36,136 bases of DNA from Prorocentrum cordatum (Eukaryota; Sar; Dinophyceae; Prorocentrales; Prorocentraceae), in contig CAUYUJ010003069.1 of NCBI GenBank assembly GCA_963575745.1, forward strand, positions 558,551-594,686, in the 5' to 3' direction. Positions 19,109 to 29,412 of this stretch are shown piece after piece. The notes below the pieces were generated by a model that was not told the origin of the DNA, made no database searches, and saw only the letters and a program-made list of their open reading frames with translations. Position numbers and translations under genes: made by a program. Numbering within the stretch: the first letter of the stretch is position 1; the number at the start of each line of letters is the position of its first letter.

Positions 19109-19274
19109 TCAGGTCGGGCCCGTCCCTCTAGAGGAGGGGGTATCCAAGCATAGCAACACATAGTCTGGGGGCGATGCTTTAAACATATGTTTGGGCATTT
19201 GGGTGGTATGTTGTGAGTTTTCTTAATTTAGGATATCGCCCAACCTACCCCCATAGGGGGACAGCCCGACCTAA
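19109..19274 (+). mobile_element. TIR element family 1, copy 5 (166 bp), perfect target duplication
   Basis: This is the best-bounded copy. The left end TCAGGTCGGGCCCGTCCCTC and right end GGGGGACAGCCCGACCTAA are inverted. Both sides carry the identical octamer gtctagtg (19101-19108 and 19275-19282). The internal block CACATAGTCTGGGGGCGATG is conserved with copies at 10480 and 26720. It encodes no protein. Confidence 0.9.
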
Positions 19275-19557
19275 GTCTAGTGTTTTTTATCCATTGTGCA
19301 GCGCAGTGTTAGCAATGGTTGATGGTACTGCTGGTGCCTGTTTGCCCTATCGAAGGAGCCTCCGGCGAGTCACCGCCGTCCCTTGTCTCGCTGGAAACGC
19401 CGGTATGGCCGGATGGTGTGGCCGTGGTTCGGCCAAGCTATCGGACAATATGTTCGTCCGAGCCGTAGAAAGAAGGAGCAGGAAAATAATAATAAGACAT
19501 GTAAACATACTATCCCTACGAACAAGAAGACCAGGACAAGGAGGAACAAGCAGGAGC

Positions 19558-20055
19558 AGGCTTCTCGGGAGCTCTGTTGGGGTACTCGTGGGGCCTCCTG
19601 GGAGCTTCCTGAAGGCCTCTTGGATTGGAGGCGTCGTCGAGCCTCTTGGGGGCATTTGTGAGCATCTTGGGGGGCATCCTTGGCCGTCGTAGGGCGTTCC
19701 TGGCACGTCTGGCGCAATCGGAAGCTGCCTTGGGGTCCTCTCTGGGCCCTCTGGGGGGTTTCTCAGGGCGCTCCAGGGCCGTCCAGCAGGCCATCTTGGG
19801 TGTCTTGGAGGCCTCTCGGGCCGTCTTGGGGCCCTCTTCGGGCCGTATTGGAGGCCACGTAGGCTGTTATGGGGCCACCTTGGATGCCTCTCGGGCGCTC
19901 TGGGAGCGATCTTGGGGGCCTCTTGGGCCGTCTTGGGCCGTCGGTTTAATGATTTGTGGCCTCTTCGGGCCCTCCTGGATGACCTCTTGGAGGCCTTTCG
20001 ACCAGTGTCTGTAAGGCCTCTTTGGGGACTCCTGGGCCGTCTTAGGCCATCTGTC
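19558..20055 (+). repeat. CTTGGGGGCC-type minisatellite, block B
   Basis: Same 10-12 base units as block A. A short island around 19943-19970 is followed by GCCCTCCTGGATGACCTC, which recurs after the island in block D. Confidence 0.88.
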
Positions 20056-20176
20056 AGAGTGAGGGGGCCGGCGGCCGAACGGTCATTCATTGTCCCTGGG
20101 TGCGTTGTTGAAGTGGGGATCCGTGGTGAGAATTATGTTTGTTGCGTTGTTGAGTTGTTGTTGTTTGTTGTCGTCG

Positions 20177-20333
20177 ACCCACCCGCGACCCACCCCGCGA
20201 CCCACCCCGCGACCCAACCCGCGACCCACCCGCGACCAACCCCGCGACCCACCCGCGACCCACCCGCGACCCACCCGCGACCCAACAGCCACCCACCCGC
20301 GACCCAGCCGCGACCCACCCGCGACCTACCCAC
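20177..20333 (+). repeat. CGACCCACCC minisatellite, 10-11 bp unit, about 15 units
   Basis: Tandem CGACCCACCCG units with occasional CCAACC or CAGCC variants. The minus strand is rich in GGGT and GGTGGGT, so it could form G-rich secondary structure. Confidence 0.95.
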
Positions 20334-20514
20334 ATGAGTATAACGAAAAAATCCGCGCCTGCGGCGGACTCGCTGTATAATTTGTGAAATTTTGGCGCCT
20401 GTGGTGGGCTTCTCCAGAGTCTCGCAGACTGCCGACGTCCCCACATCCCCTTCACTCTTATCCGCATCTGCGGGGTGCTACGATAAGCCTTCTTCTGCGG
20501 ATTGCAGGGCATAT

Positions 20515-20625
20515 TTGACCCTCTTGGGCCGTCTAGGAAGCCATTTCGAACGATCTTTGGGCGAACTTGGTGATCATATTGGCCGTCTTGGAGGCCACTG
20601 TGGGCCCTCCTCGGAGCCATCTGGA
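20515..20625 (+). repeat. CTTGGGCCGTC-type minisatellite, short block C
   Basis: A few degenerate units of the same family as block A. Confidence 0.75.
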
Positions 20626-20657
20626 TCAGGAAACACCTTTGCAACCACCTCTAGAGC

Positions 20658-21835
20658 AGCTTTCCAGGTAGCCGGCGCGCTGTGCCGCAGGCCCTCGGGG
20701 AGTTCTAAAAGAGCCAAAAACCGTTCAGGACGTCCAGCTCGCCTGGCACCCTTGTGGAAAGCCAACAGAGGGCGGCTGATGGAACACGCCTCCGGCGAAC
20801 CACCGCCGCCCCCTGCCTTTTGGAGTCGCCCATGTGGCTGAGCGTTGTAGCAAGAGCTCTGCCAAGCTATCGGACGATATGTTCCCCCAGCCGTTGTGGA
20901 AACCCTTCGGAGAACACTTGGGGGAGGATGGCGGGGAAGATCAGGAGGAGGCTCGGAGGAGGAGGAGGCATCTTGGGAGCCTCTGGTGGCACTCTTGAGG
21001 TCTCCTGTGAACTTCATGGGAGCCTCTTGGAGGCATCTTTGGGACCTCCTTGGGCATCTTGGGGGCCTCTTGGGGGCCGACGGGGGCTTCTCCTGGGCCG
21101 CTTTGCCCGTCTCAGGGCGTTCCTACCGGAAGCCGTCTTGGTGGTCTCTTTGGGCCGACTCGGGGCCCTCTTGGGGCGCTTCAGGGCGTCATGGAGGCCA
21201 TCTTGGGCGTCTTGGAGGCCTCGTGGGTCGTCTTGGGGCCCTCTTGGGGCCGTCTTGTGGGCCTCTTGGGCCGTTCTGGGGCCATCTTGGAGGCCTCTTG
21301 GGCGATATTGGGGAGATCCTTGGGGGCCTCTTGGGCCGTCGGAAGGCCGTCGGAAGGCCGAAAAGGAGCACATGCCCAAATCCTTCAACCAATTGAAAAC
21401 CAAGGATTTTGGCATCTGCGGGCCCTCCTGGAGGACCTCTTGGAGGCCTCTTGGGCCGTCTTGGAGGCCTCTATGAGGTCTCCAGGGCAGTCTTGGACCA
21501 TCTTGGGCTGTCTTGGTGGCTTCTTGGGCGGACTTGAAGAAAGCTTGGACTATCGTTGGCGAACTTGGAGGCCATCTTGGGCCATCCTGTCCATCTCTTG
21601 GCCGTCTTGGGCGCCATCCACGGCCCGAAAACCCACGACCTGTACATGTTCGGCTGCTTTCCCGCTGGCCGGCGCGCTGGGCCGGAGGCCCAGGGGAGTT
21701 CTTTGGGAAAAGAGCCAAAGCCAAACCCATAGGGTTCAGCACGCCAGGCACCCCTGTGATCAATCAACACGGGACGGCGGATCTAGTGGCTTTCGGCCCA
21801 TCCCGCCACCGTGCCTGGACTGCGGTTCAGATGCA
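20658..21835 (+). repeat. Shared module pair: CCGGCGCGCTG...GGGGAGTTCT...AAGAGCCAAA (20658-20757 and 21655-21755)
   Basis: Both copies contain GCTTTCC, GCCGGCGCGCTGKGCCG, CAGGSSAGTTCT-like, AAAAGAGCCAAA and GCCWGGCACCCYTGTG blocks in the same order. They flank block D. A further module, CATCCCGCCACCGTG, follows at 21788 and also precedes block A at 14338. Confidence 0.72.
20960..21630 (+). repeat. CTTGGGGGCC-type minisatellite, block D (longest)
   Basis: About 670 bases of degenerate 10-12 base units, interrupted by an AT-richer island at 21361-21415 and followed by the GCCCTCCTGGAGGACCTC segment seen in block B. Confidence 0.9.
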
Positions 21836-22140
21836 TCTTGGATGGTGAGAGTCGCTTGGGATGCCTCTCGGCGCTCGGGGGACTATTAGAATGGTCGTGG
21901 GGGCTTTGGGGGGGGCTCCTGGAGGCCTCTTGGGGGCGTCCTGGGGGTCTCGTGGAGGGGCCTCTTGGGGCGTCTTGGGGGACCTCGGGGACCTCTGGAG
22001 GGGCTCCTTGGGCGCATACTGGGTCGGAGGGCTCGAAATGTCCGCTCGTGTTGTTGGGCCCCTGTTGGGGCCGTCTCGGGGCCCTCTTGGGGGGTCTGTG
22101 GGCCCTCGTCGGTGGCTCCTGGGCAGTCCTGGGGTGCTGC
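21835..22140 (+). repeat. CTTGGGGGCC-type minisatellite, block E
   Basis: Same unit family, beginning after the CATCCCGCCACCGTG module at 21798. Confidence 0.85.
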
Positions 22141-23308
22141 TGCGCCCTGGAGAGTTGAACGCTGAAATAGGCGAGAAGGCTAAACTCATTCAAACACCTA
22201 AGGAACATTGAACAGTTTTGGCATCTTTTGGATGCTCTTGGGGCCCCCTTAGGGGTTTCTCGGGAGTCTCTAAGGTTGTCCTTCGCCCTGCCGAACTTGA
22301 ACTTGTCAACTCCACTGCTCTCGCAATCATTCCACCCACAGGGCACCCAAGTTGTCCACTCCACACTTCCGAATGAAGTCAGTGCTCGCCAGGGTAGTAT
22401 TACTACACCGTGGTTTGTCATGACATGCTCCCTTGTGCGCCTGGTCGCAGTCCTGTCTCTTTGAGATGAGTCCCGAGCCGCCTGGCAGGTCCCAGCTGGA
22501 CTGGGCGTGCTGCTGTGCCTCCAGCTGCAGCACCCGCAGCTGCGCAGTAAGACAGCAGTTGAGGACGAAGGCCCGCCCCGCGCGACGCCTGGTGAGGCGG
22601 CAGTGCCGCCTCCGCATCGAAGCAGAGAGAGAGAGAGAGAGAGACAGAGAGAGGCCTTGAGACCGAACACTATGCGTGCCCCCGCGCGAGTTTGGAAGTT
22701 GGGGTCCTCCAGGTGCGCAGGCTCCCTCCACCAGAAGCAGGGGTGCCGTTTAGCTGTTCGCCCAGACCTCGGGGGACCAAGAGCCTGAAGAGAAAAAGGA
22801 GGAGGAGGAGGAACATGAGTAGGAAGAGCAGGAGGAGTACCCTCATGTGGGCGCTGCATCTCTGCGATTGCCCTGGCCCTGGCGGGATTCCCGTCCGATT
22901 CCAAAGTGGGCACCGACCAAGTATCAAGTTCATCTGCTGGTTGCTCCCTCACTTCTGAGACACCGCAGAAACTACATTCAATGTTGTAGGACATCTTGGC
23001 TCCACCGAGAACCCTTGCTCTTTTCTTATCCACCCCGTTGTTGCTCCTCATTCTCCTTCTTCAGCTCACGGGGGGCGCGGAGGAAGGGAGTAGACCAAGA
23101 GGAGAGGGAGTTGCCATCGAGTGGAGGCTCTGGTGGGATGGACGCGGAAAGCTGCAGTCCAGCTCCATTGATCCGCTTGTAGCCGCTGCTTGCCCGAAGA
23201 CGGGGCCCCTGACAGGCGTGGCGAAGCGAATGGTGGTATGATGCTCATCGGATGGTCGCGCTCTCTCTTTTTATCCCCTCTTCCTCCCAACAACAACTCT
23301 TCGAACCA
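22141..23308. other. Intergenic, no gene seen; short GA repeat
   Basis: Unique sequence with a GA run at 22623-22655 and no recognisable protein. A few CTTGGGG units persist to about 22265. Confidence 0.5.
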
Positions 23309-23492
23309 TCTTCGAAACATCTTGGGAGCGCCGCTCGGACCTCTCCGAAAACGCCGGAGGCCAGAGCTCGGGCCGGCTTCGTCTTGAGCGTCTTCGTCTT
23401 GGCGACCAGCCGCTCGGACCTCTCAAGGTCAGCATCCAAGCACCTTCGAATCCTCCTCGAAGCATCTCGGGAGCGCCGCTCGGACCTCTTCC
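23309..23492 (+). repeat. 38-bp direct repeat (23309-23346, 23454-23492) plus partial copy
   Basis: Both copies carry CGAARCATCTYGGGAGCGCC then GCTCGGACCTCT. A third partial copy of CCGCTCGGACCTCT lies at about 23410-23423. Confidence 0.8.
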
Positions 23493-23816
23493 AGGATTTT
23501 TCGACCTCTACTATTCTTCAATAAAAGGGAGAGGGAAGAGCAGAGGGAATGAGGAGGAGACGGCGACGTCGACCACGTCGTCGACCTCCCGGTGTCCCTT
23601 CGCCGGCCTGCCTCGCCAGACCTCGACCTCGACGACGGAGGTCGACGTCGACGGCGGCGGCGCTATCGGCGGCGGCGATGATGACAACGCCAACGCCGGT
23701 GGCGGCGACGACGACGCGGCGGCGAGCGGCGGCGGCGGCGACCGCTCGGCCGCTGCGGCGACGGCAGGCGTCCCGGCGGCAGCCCTCGGCGTCCCGTTTG
23801 TGGCTCCGCCCGCACG

Positions 23817-23828
23817 AAGCGCCCTCGT

Positions 23829-23860
<32 letters not shown>

Positions 23861-23883
23861 TCGTCATTGTCGTCGTCGTGGTA

Positions 23884-23930
<47 letters not shown>

Positions 23931-24001
23931 GATCGTCGTGATCATCGTCGTCGTGATCGTCGTGATCGTCGTCGTCGTCGTGATCGTCGTCGTCGTCGTC
24001 G
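23817..24001 (+). repeat. (CGT)n microsatellite with GATCGT interruptions, 185 bp
   Basis: Trinucleotide GTC/CGT repeat. The right half is regularly interrupted by GTGATCGTC. It is preceded by a CGA/CGG-rich stretch from about 23550. It yields spurious poly-Val, poly-Asp and poly-Ser/Arg frames. Confidence 0.95.
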
Positions 24002-24014
24002 GGTGGCGGATGTT

Positions 24015-24250
24015 GGGCGCGGGCGCGGTCCGAAGAGGAGGGGCAGGACGGCGAGGGGGAGAGGGAGCACGGGAGGGGTGGAGGGAGGGACGGCCGGGAA
24101 GAGGAGGAGGACGAGGAGGTCGAGGGAGAGGGCGAGGAGGAAAGCGAGAAGGAAGAGGAGGAGAGCGAGGAGGAAGAGGAGAGGAGGTCGAGGAGGAGGG
24201 CTAGGGGGAGAGCGAGCAGGAAGGAGGAGGGGCCAGGGAGAGGCCGTCCC
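24015..24250 (+). repeat. Purine-rich GGA/GAGGA tract
   Basis: Degenerate GAGGAGGAGGA and AGGGAGGGA sequence almost free of pyrimidines. Confidence 0.85.
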
Positions 24251-24308
24251 TCGTGGCCCTCTACCCTGCTTGCTTGCCGCCCAGACGGGGGGGGGGAGGG
24301 AGAGGGTC

Positions 24309-24519
24309 TGCACGAACGAAATGGGCACGGGAAGAATGGGCACAGTGCCCAGCAGCGGTTCCTGCTCATTTTGAACAGGACTCGCTGTCCACGCTGCCGC
24401 GGCCTGTGTCCACTCGAGACAGAAGGCCGCCTGCCCAGCAGCGGCCGCTGTTGGTGTGGGACAACATTTGTTGTTGGGCATTAAACCCATTCTTTCCGTA
24501 CCCATTTCGGGCGTCCACA
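24309..24519 (+). mobile_element. TIR element family 2 (211 bp) with perfect 8-base target duplication
   Basis: The left arm (24313-24357, CGAAATGGGCACGGGAAGAA then TGGGCACAGTGCCCAGCAGC) is inverted on the right (24469-24512) with mostly transition differences. Both sides carry agagggtc (24301-24308 and 24520-24527). It encodes no protein. The ends differ from family 1, so this is another non-autonomous family. An 8-base duplication fits hAT-like or similar transposases. Confidence 0.8.
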
Positions 24520-24785
24520 AGAGGGTCGGGGGGGCTGGATGTACACACCACGTCGTTTGGTCGGCCAAGGAGTCGAGGAATTCGGCGCATGAATTTGGAG
24601 TAGATGCGCTCCAGCGTTGCACAGGCCGGGCATATAAGGCGTCTATACACGGAGCTCCTTGTCCGACTAAGCGATTTGGTGTATACATCAGGCCCCGGGG
24701 GGGGCATGTTCTACGGTGGAGTCAGCTGTGAGATTCTCCGCGGGGATTCTGGCCTGAGGATCCTCGGCGATCCAGGGCGTCCTGG

Positions 24786-24925
24786 GGAGGAGAGGGGGGG
24801 AGGAGGAGGAGGAGGAGGAGCAGGAGGAGGAGGAGGAGGAGGAGGAGGAGGACCGATCATCTGATCTACGTCCGCGCAACGGCAAGAACGAGGAGGAAGA
24901 GGAGGAGGAGGAGGAGCAGAGCACA
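24786..24925 (+). repeat. (GGA)n microsatellite, two blocks
   Basis: GGA runs at 24786-24852 and 24889-24925 separated by a short unique stretch. Confidence 0.92.
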
Positions 24926-25175
24926 GCAGAGCAGAGCAGGTGGCGCAAGACGGGTGATGCGGCGTGAGACGATTATGACGGATGATCGTGCCCGTTTTCG
25001 GGTCTTCTTTGTTTTTTGCCCGACATGGCGCGCGAAGAGATTTGTGGCAATACAGATAAGTTGGTTCCAGGCGTTGATTCTTCATCATTGCTTTGCGTGT
25101 TACGACGTCGGATGTTGGGGCGATGCTGATGCGGATAGGGGCGCGTCCAGGGCGTGGCACAGGATGTAAGCAGCG

Positions 25176-25357
25176 TAGCGTCGGGGCGTTCGGATAGGGA
25201 CACGCTTGTTCCAGTCTTCAGTCTGGGAGATATTCATCAATACATACACATAATATGGCGATCTGGTTTTCATATGTTTACTGCTATTGATGATTAGTTT
25301 TGACTACGCTCCATGTTTCTTCCACTATCCGCTTGTAGGAGGACATGTCCGACCGAA
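25176..25357 (+). mobile_element. TIR element family 1, copy 6 (right end clear, left end eroded)
   Basis: The right TIR CCGCTTGTAGGAGGACATGT then CCGACCGAA is a good match. The internal CTTCAGTCTGGGAG block (25216-25229) matches the family. The left end, around TAGCGTCGGGGCGTT (about 25176), is weak, and no target duplication is seen. Confidence 0.5.
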
Positions 25358-25810
25358 TTCTAGTTTGGAGGGGACTTATGGCATAGTACGTTTGTTTCCA
25401 GCGGATCCATTCTGTATGGTTCTCTGCGACCTCACTTTGTAAGCACGCCCTCGTGTCATCCCGTATGTTCGCTTCCGAGTAACAATGCGTATCCAGGGTA
25501 TGGGTCGGGGAAGATCGGGCACGTATACGTGTCCAGGATGCCACTTTTTCTGTTGTTCTTGCTGGTGGTGGTCCAGCCCCTCCTTGGTAGCACAGCTCCT
25601 GCTGGTAGCTCAGCTCGTCCTCGTCGCGTAGCGTGGCTTCTTGGCGTCGCTACCCCAGCGCCTTCCTGAGCCTTCTCGCAGTCCAGCGCGTTCGCGTGGC
25701 TCGGCGCTCTTTGGGCGCCCAGCACCTGCTGGTAGCCAAGCGCCTTCGTACTCGTCCTCCACGTGGTTAATTCAGCTATCGGTCGTTGAAAGTGGGAATT
25801 CTTGGAGTCC

Positions 25811-25926
25811 CAGATTCCAATCTACTTTCAGCGCCTTCCTACTTCAATGATCGAGTGGCTGCGCCCTGTCCGTCCTCCCAGGGGGGCGGACGGAACCTGA
25901 TCTACTTTCAACGCCTTCCTATTTCA
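25811..25926 (+). repeat. 27-bp direct repeat ATCTACTTTCARCGCCTTCC(TAYTTCA), 88-base spacing
   Basis: Two near-identical copies at about 25811-25837 and 25900-25926, differing by transitions. Confidence 0.75.
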
Positions 25927-25976
25927 TGTTTCTACCTACTTCGTCCGACCGATGGGCACTCTGGGTTTTTCAACAA

Positions 25977-26562
25977 GCGTGGGGGGGTGCCCCCCCCGAC
26001 GGGGGTCAACCTCGCCGCGTCGTCGCGCCGCGATGGGGGTCGGAGCGCTTTCGGCGCGCGGTGGCTGCCCGCGACGGGGGTCAACGTGGGGCTGTCGGCG
26101 GGGGCAGCTCCCCCCCCCCCCCACGCTTATTAAGAAACTCGGGGTCCCCCGCCCTCCCCCCGCGCGCGCTTAACAAGAAGCTCGGAGCACGCCTGCCTGG
26201 CGCCCATCCTGCGACACTGTCCACACCGCGTGTGTGCCTCCTCGTGGCGTGCCGTGCGCAGGCGGCGCGCCCTCCCGCCCGCCAGTCCTCCCACCGCCCT
26301 GGCCCCGCCGCCAGGCGCTCCGCGGGGCCAGGCCGGCCGCCCCGCGCGGCAGTCTGCCGCGCCCCGCGGGCCCTGCGGAGGTGATGTTCCGTCGAGTGCC
26401 CTGGTGTCCTGCGGCCCGGCGAGCCCTACGGGCTCTGCGGGTTCTTTTGTGTCCTGCCCTTCGCGACCCATGCCTTCTGCATTCATGTGGCAGCGTGGCC
26501 TTTGGAAGGGTCTTGTGTCCTCTCGCGTGTCCTCTCCAATCAGGCGTGTAAAAGGGGAGTCC
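25977..26562. other. GC-rich region, no gene recognised; short internal duplications
   Basis: CGAYGGGGGTC recurs at about 25998, 26031 and 26074. The segment CGCTTATTAAGAAACTCGG (26123) is echoed as CGCTTAACAAGAAGCTCGG (about 26167). Overlapping frames up to 179 codons exist on both strands without recognisable domains. Confidence 0.5.
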
Positions 26563-26662
26563 CATGCCAAGAAGCACCCTGCTTGCCTCCAGGGTGCCCT
26601 TGGGTTGCGATAGGCCTGCGATGGAAAGGGCGACGCTCCCTGGACGCCGCGGGGTTCCAGGG
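26563..26662 (+). repeat. Dispersed repeat, copy 3 (truncated)
   Basis: Shares CCCATGCCAAGAAGCACCCT then GCTTGCCTCC and the GATGGAAAG block with copies at 7337 and 17813. It stops where a family 1 TIR element begins at 26663, so the element may have inserted into it. Confidence 0.7.
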
Positions 26663-26815
26663 GTAAATCGGGCTTGTCTTTCTACAGGAGGAAAATTCAA
26701 AATTGTCACGCAAAAATAGTCTGGGGACGATTGTGTTGGCTATTCTTGGTACTTGTGGCGTACGTGTTGTACTATTGTAGTGGCCTCCGGCCAGTGTCGC
26801 TGATCCGGGACGCTC
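26663..26815 (+). mobile_element. TIR element family 1, copy 7 (left end only)
   Basis: The left end GTAAATCGGGCTTGTCTTTC then TACAGGAGGAAAATTC, and the internal AATAGTCTGGGGACGATTGT, are clear. No right TIR is found within the expected 150-180 bases, so the copy is truncated and its end is approximate. Confidence 0.6.
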
Positions 26816-26859
26816 ACGTTGCTGCCGGAAGCGCGCGATGGCGGTCATGACTGGCGACG

Positions 26860-27060
26860 ACGGCGAGCGGTGAGGATGATGATGAGGATTGGGACTGGGG
26901 GCAACGGAGTAGGATGAGGATGAAGAGGAGGAGGATAATGATGAGATGCAGGGGGGAGTGGGGGGGGGAGGGGCAGGAGCAGCTGGATGATGAGGATGAG
27001 GAGGAGCAGGAGGAAACGGGGAGTGGAAGAGGGGGTGGGGGAGAAGGAGGAGCATGACGA
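26860..27060 (+). repeat. Purine-rich GAGGAT/GGA tract
   Basis: Degenerate GATGAGGA and GGAGGAGCAGG sequence with few pyrimidines. No gene. Confidence 0.8.
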
Positions 27061-27351
27061 GGATGAGAAGATTTTCGGCGGTTGCTGTTGTTGGAGAGCC
27101 TTGTTGGGGCCAGGTGTTGGCCCTCTTTGGTTTGACACCTCGCCGATGTGGCGCACTCTCTGAAAAATACTTTGTGCTAGATCTGTATGCGTCACAGATC
27201 TTTGTGGAGCCTTGTGCGTCACCGGTCTCTGCTGGGAACCATGTTGTTTTGGAGGTCTTTGGGGCCTTCGCGCGGTCCTCTGCGGGCCCTTGTGAGATCA
27301 CGGATGTCAAGGACACCGATGACGGGATAATCTATGAAAAGGAGAAATATT

Positions 27352-27648
27352 TTTCCCCACATCCAAAGTGGGATTCTTGTTTTCTTTGCACACCCCGCGC
27401 AGGAACACTCACCCCACCCCCTCTCCTCTTCTGCCTTCGCACACTCACTCACTCACTCATCATCATCACCACGCACTCACACTCACACTCACTCACACCC
27501 TCTCATCATCATCATCAGCCTCATCACTCGCGCTCTCTCACACGCTCAGTCACTCACATACGCATCATCATCATCATCATCACAATCATCATTCCCCACA
27601 TCCTAAGTGGGGTTCTTGTTCCCCACATCCTAAGTGGGGTTCTTGTTT
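27352..27648 (+). repeat. TTCCCCACATCCTAAGTGGG units flanking a CATC tract
   Basis: A 29-base unit (CCCCAC-atcctaa-GTGGGG then TTCTTGTT) occurs twice in tandem at 27591-27648 and once, diverged, at 27352-27382. After the unit, both places continue as TTTTCTYTGCRCACCC..GCGCAGG. The unit can form a 6-bp hairpin. Confidence 0.82.
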
Positions 27649-27893
27649 TCTCTGCGCACCCTCCGCGCAGGATCTCTCCTCCTCCTCCTCCTCCCTCTCC
27701 TCTGCTCCTCTTTGCTTCCTCCTCCGCATCATCATCACCATCACCATCATTCCCCACTCATCATCATCACCATCACCATCACCATCACCATCGCACGATC
27801 ATTCACCATCATCGGCATCGAACGATCATCACCATCATCATCATCATCATCACCACCATCATCATCATCATCATCATCATCACTACTCGCTGA
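27440..27893 (+). repeat. (ACTC)n and (CAT)n microsatellites
   Basis: ACTC/CACT repeat at about 27440-27560 grading into CATCAT. A long CAT/ATC tract follows at 27725-27893 with CACCAT interruptions. It gives spurious poly-His, poly-Ser and poly-Ile frames. Confidence 0.93.
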
Positions 27894-29225
27894 CTTGAGG
27901 CCTGAATATGGAGGAAGTATCAGGCGGGAGCCTCGTCTGTGAGTGAAGTGTGAGGAAGTCTCAGGCGGGAGCCCCCTCCCTATGGGGCTCTCAGGCGGGA
28001 GCCCCCTCCCTATGGGGCCCGCACTTCATGTCCGAATCCGAGCGGGTCATCCGCAACGTGTAACTGTCGTCACTTCTGGGTTTTTGAGACCTGACTATGG
28101 AGGAAGTCTCGAGCGGAAGCCTCGTCTGTGAGTGGATCGTGAGGAAGTCTCAGGCGGGAGCCCCCTCCCTATGGGGCCCGCGCTTCATGTTCGAATCCGA
28201 GCGGGTCATCCGCAACGTGCAATTGTCGTCACTTTTGGGCTCTTGAAGTTTGAATATGGAGGAAATCTCGAGCGGGAGCCTCGTCTGTGAGTGAATTGCG
28301 AGGAAGTCTCAGGCGGGAGCCCCCTCCCTATGGGGCCCGCACTGCATGTTCGAATCCGAGCGGGTCGTCCGCAACGTGCAAATGTCGTTACTGTTGGGCT
28401 CTTGAGACCTGGATATGGAGGAAGACTCGAGCGGGAGCCTCGTCTGTGAGTGAATTGCGAGGAAGTCTCAGGCGGGAGCCCCCTCCCTATGGGGCCCGCG
28501 CTTCATGTTCGAATTCGAGCTGGTCATCCGCAACGTGTAACTGTCGTCACTTTTGGGCTCTTGAGACCTGAATATGGAGAAAGTCTCGAGCGGGAGCCTC
28601 GTGTGTGAGTGGACTGTGAGGAAGTCTCAGGCGGGAGCCCCCTCCCTATGGGGCCCGCGCTTCCTGTTCGAATCCGAGCGGGTCGTCCGCAACGTGCAAT
28701 TGTCGTCACTTTTGGGCTCTTGAGGCCTGAATATGGAGGAAGCCTCGAGCGGGAGCTTCGTTTGTGAGTGAATTGCGAGGAAGTCTCAGGCGGGAGCCCC
28801 CTCCGTATTTCATGTTCGAATCCGAGCGGGCCATCCGCAACGTGTAACTGTCGTCACTTTTGGGCTCGTGAGGCCTGAATATGGAGGAAGTATCAGGCGG
28901 GAGCCTCGTCCGTGAGTGAAGTGTGAGGAAGTCTCAGGCGGGAGCCCCCTCCCTATGGGGCCCGCACTTCATGTTCGAATCCGAGCGGGTCATCCGCAAC
29001 GTGCAATTGTCGTCACTTTTGGGCTCTTGAGACCTGAATATGGAGAAAGTCTCGAGCGGAAGCCTCGTCTGTGAGTGGATTGTGATGAAGTCTCAGGCGG
29101 GAACCCCCTCCCTATGGGGCGCGCACTTCCTGTTCGAATCCGAGCGGGTCATCCGCAACGTGCAACTGTCGTCACTTTTGGGCTCTTGAGACCTGAATAT
29201 GGAGGAAGTCTCGACGGGAGCCTAC
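27894..29225 (+). repeat. 159-bp satellite array, about 8 units
   Basis: TATGGAGGAAG or a variant recurs at about 27907, 28097, 28255, 28414, 28573, 28731, 28880, 29039 and 29198. The period is about 159 except for one longer unit (31-base internal duplication) and one shorter unit. Each unit has a hairpin-forming GCGGGAGCCCCCTCCCTATG then GGGCCCGC segment, followed by a GTTCGAATCCGAGCGGGTC stretch that resembles a tRNA B box. No protein is supported. Confidence 0.95.
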
Positions 29226-29412
29226 GGCCCAGCCCGAAGGTTTGTCCCGACAGCTTCGCGATTTAGCCGTCGGCAGACGCGCGCGCGCTGGCCGAGGCGG
29301 CGACGGCGCTGAGGAAAATGGATTTGCTTGCCCCGACGAGGGGGAAGGGGAGGTGCACATGGAGAAAAGGCAGGGGGATGAGGAGGGAAGGGGCATGGGG
29401 GAGGCCGACGAC

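Larger units (their letters stand above)
19345..20900 (+). repeat. Shared module pair: CCTCCGGCGA...GCCAAGCTATCGGACRATATG (19355-19465 and 20787-20885)
   Basis: Two copies about 1.4 kb apart share GCCTCCGGCGARYCACCGCC, a variable middle, and GCCAAGCTATCGGACRATAT. Each lies just upstream of a CTTGGG-type block, so module plus block look like parts of one composite repeat. Confidence 0.7.

Noticed and set aside
26230-26613. Overlapping GC-rich frames of 105-179 codons at 26.2-26.7 kb
   Set aside because: Several frames on both strands are equally plausible, none has a domain, and part overlaps a dispersed repeat.
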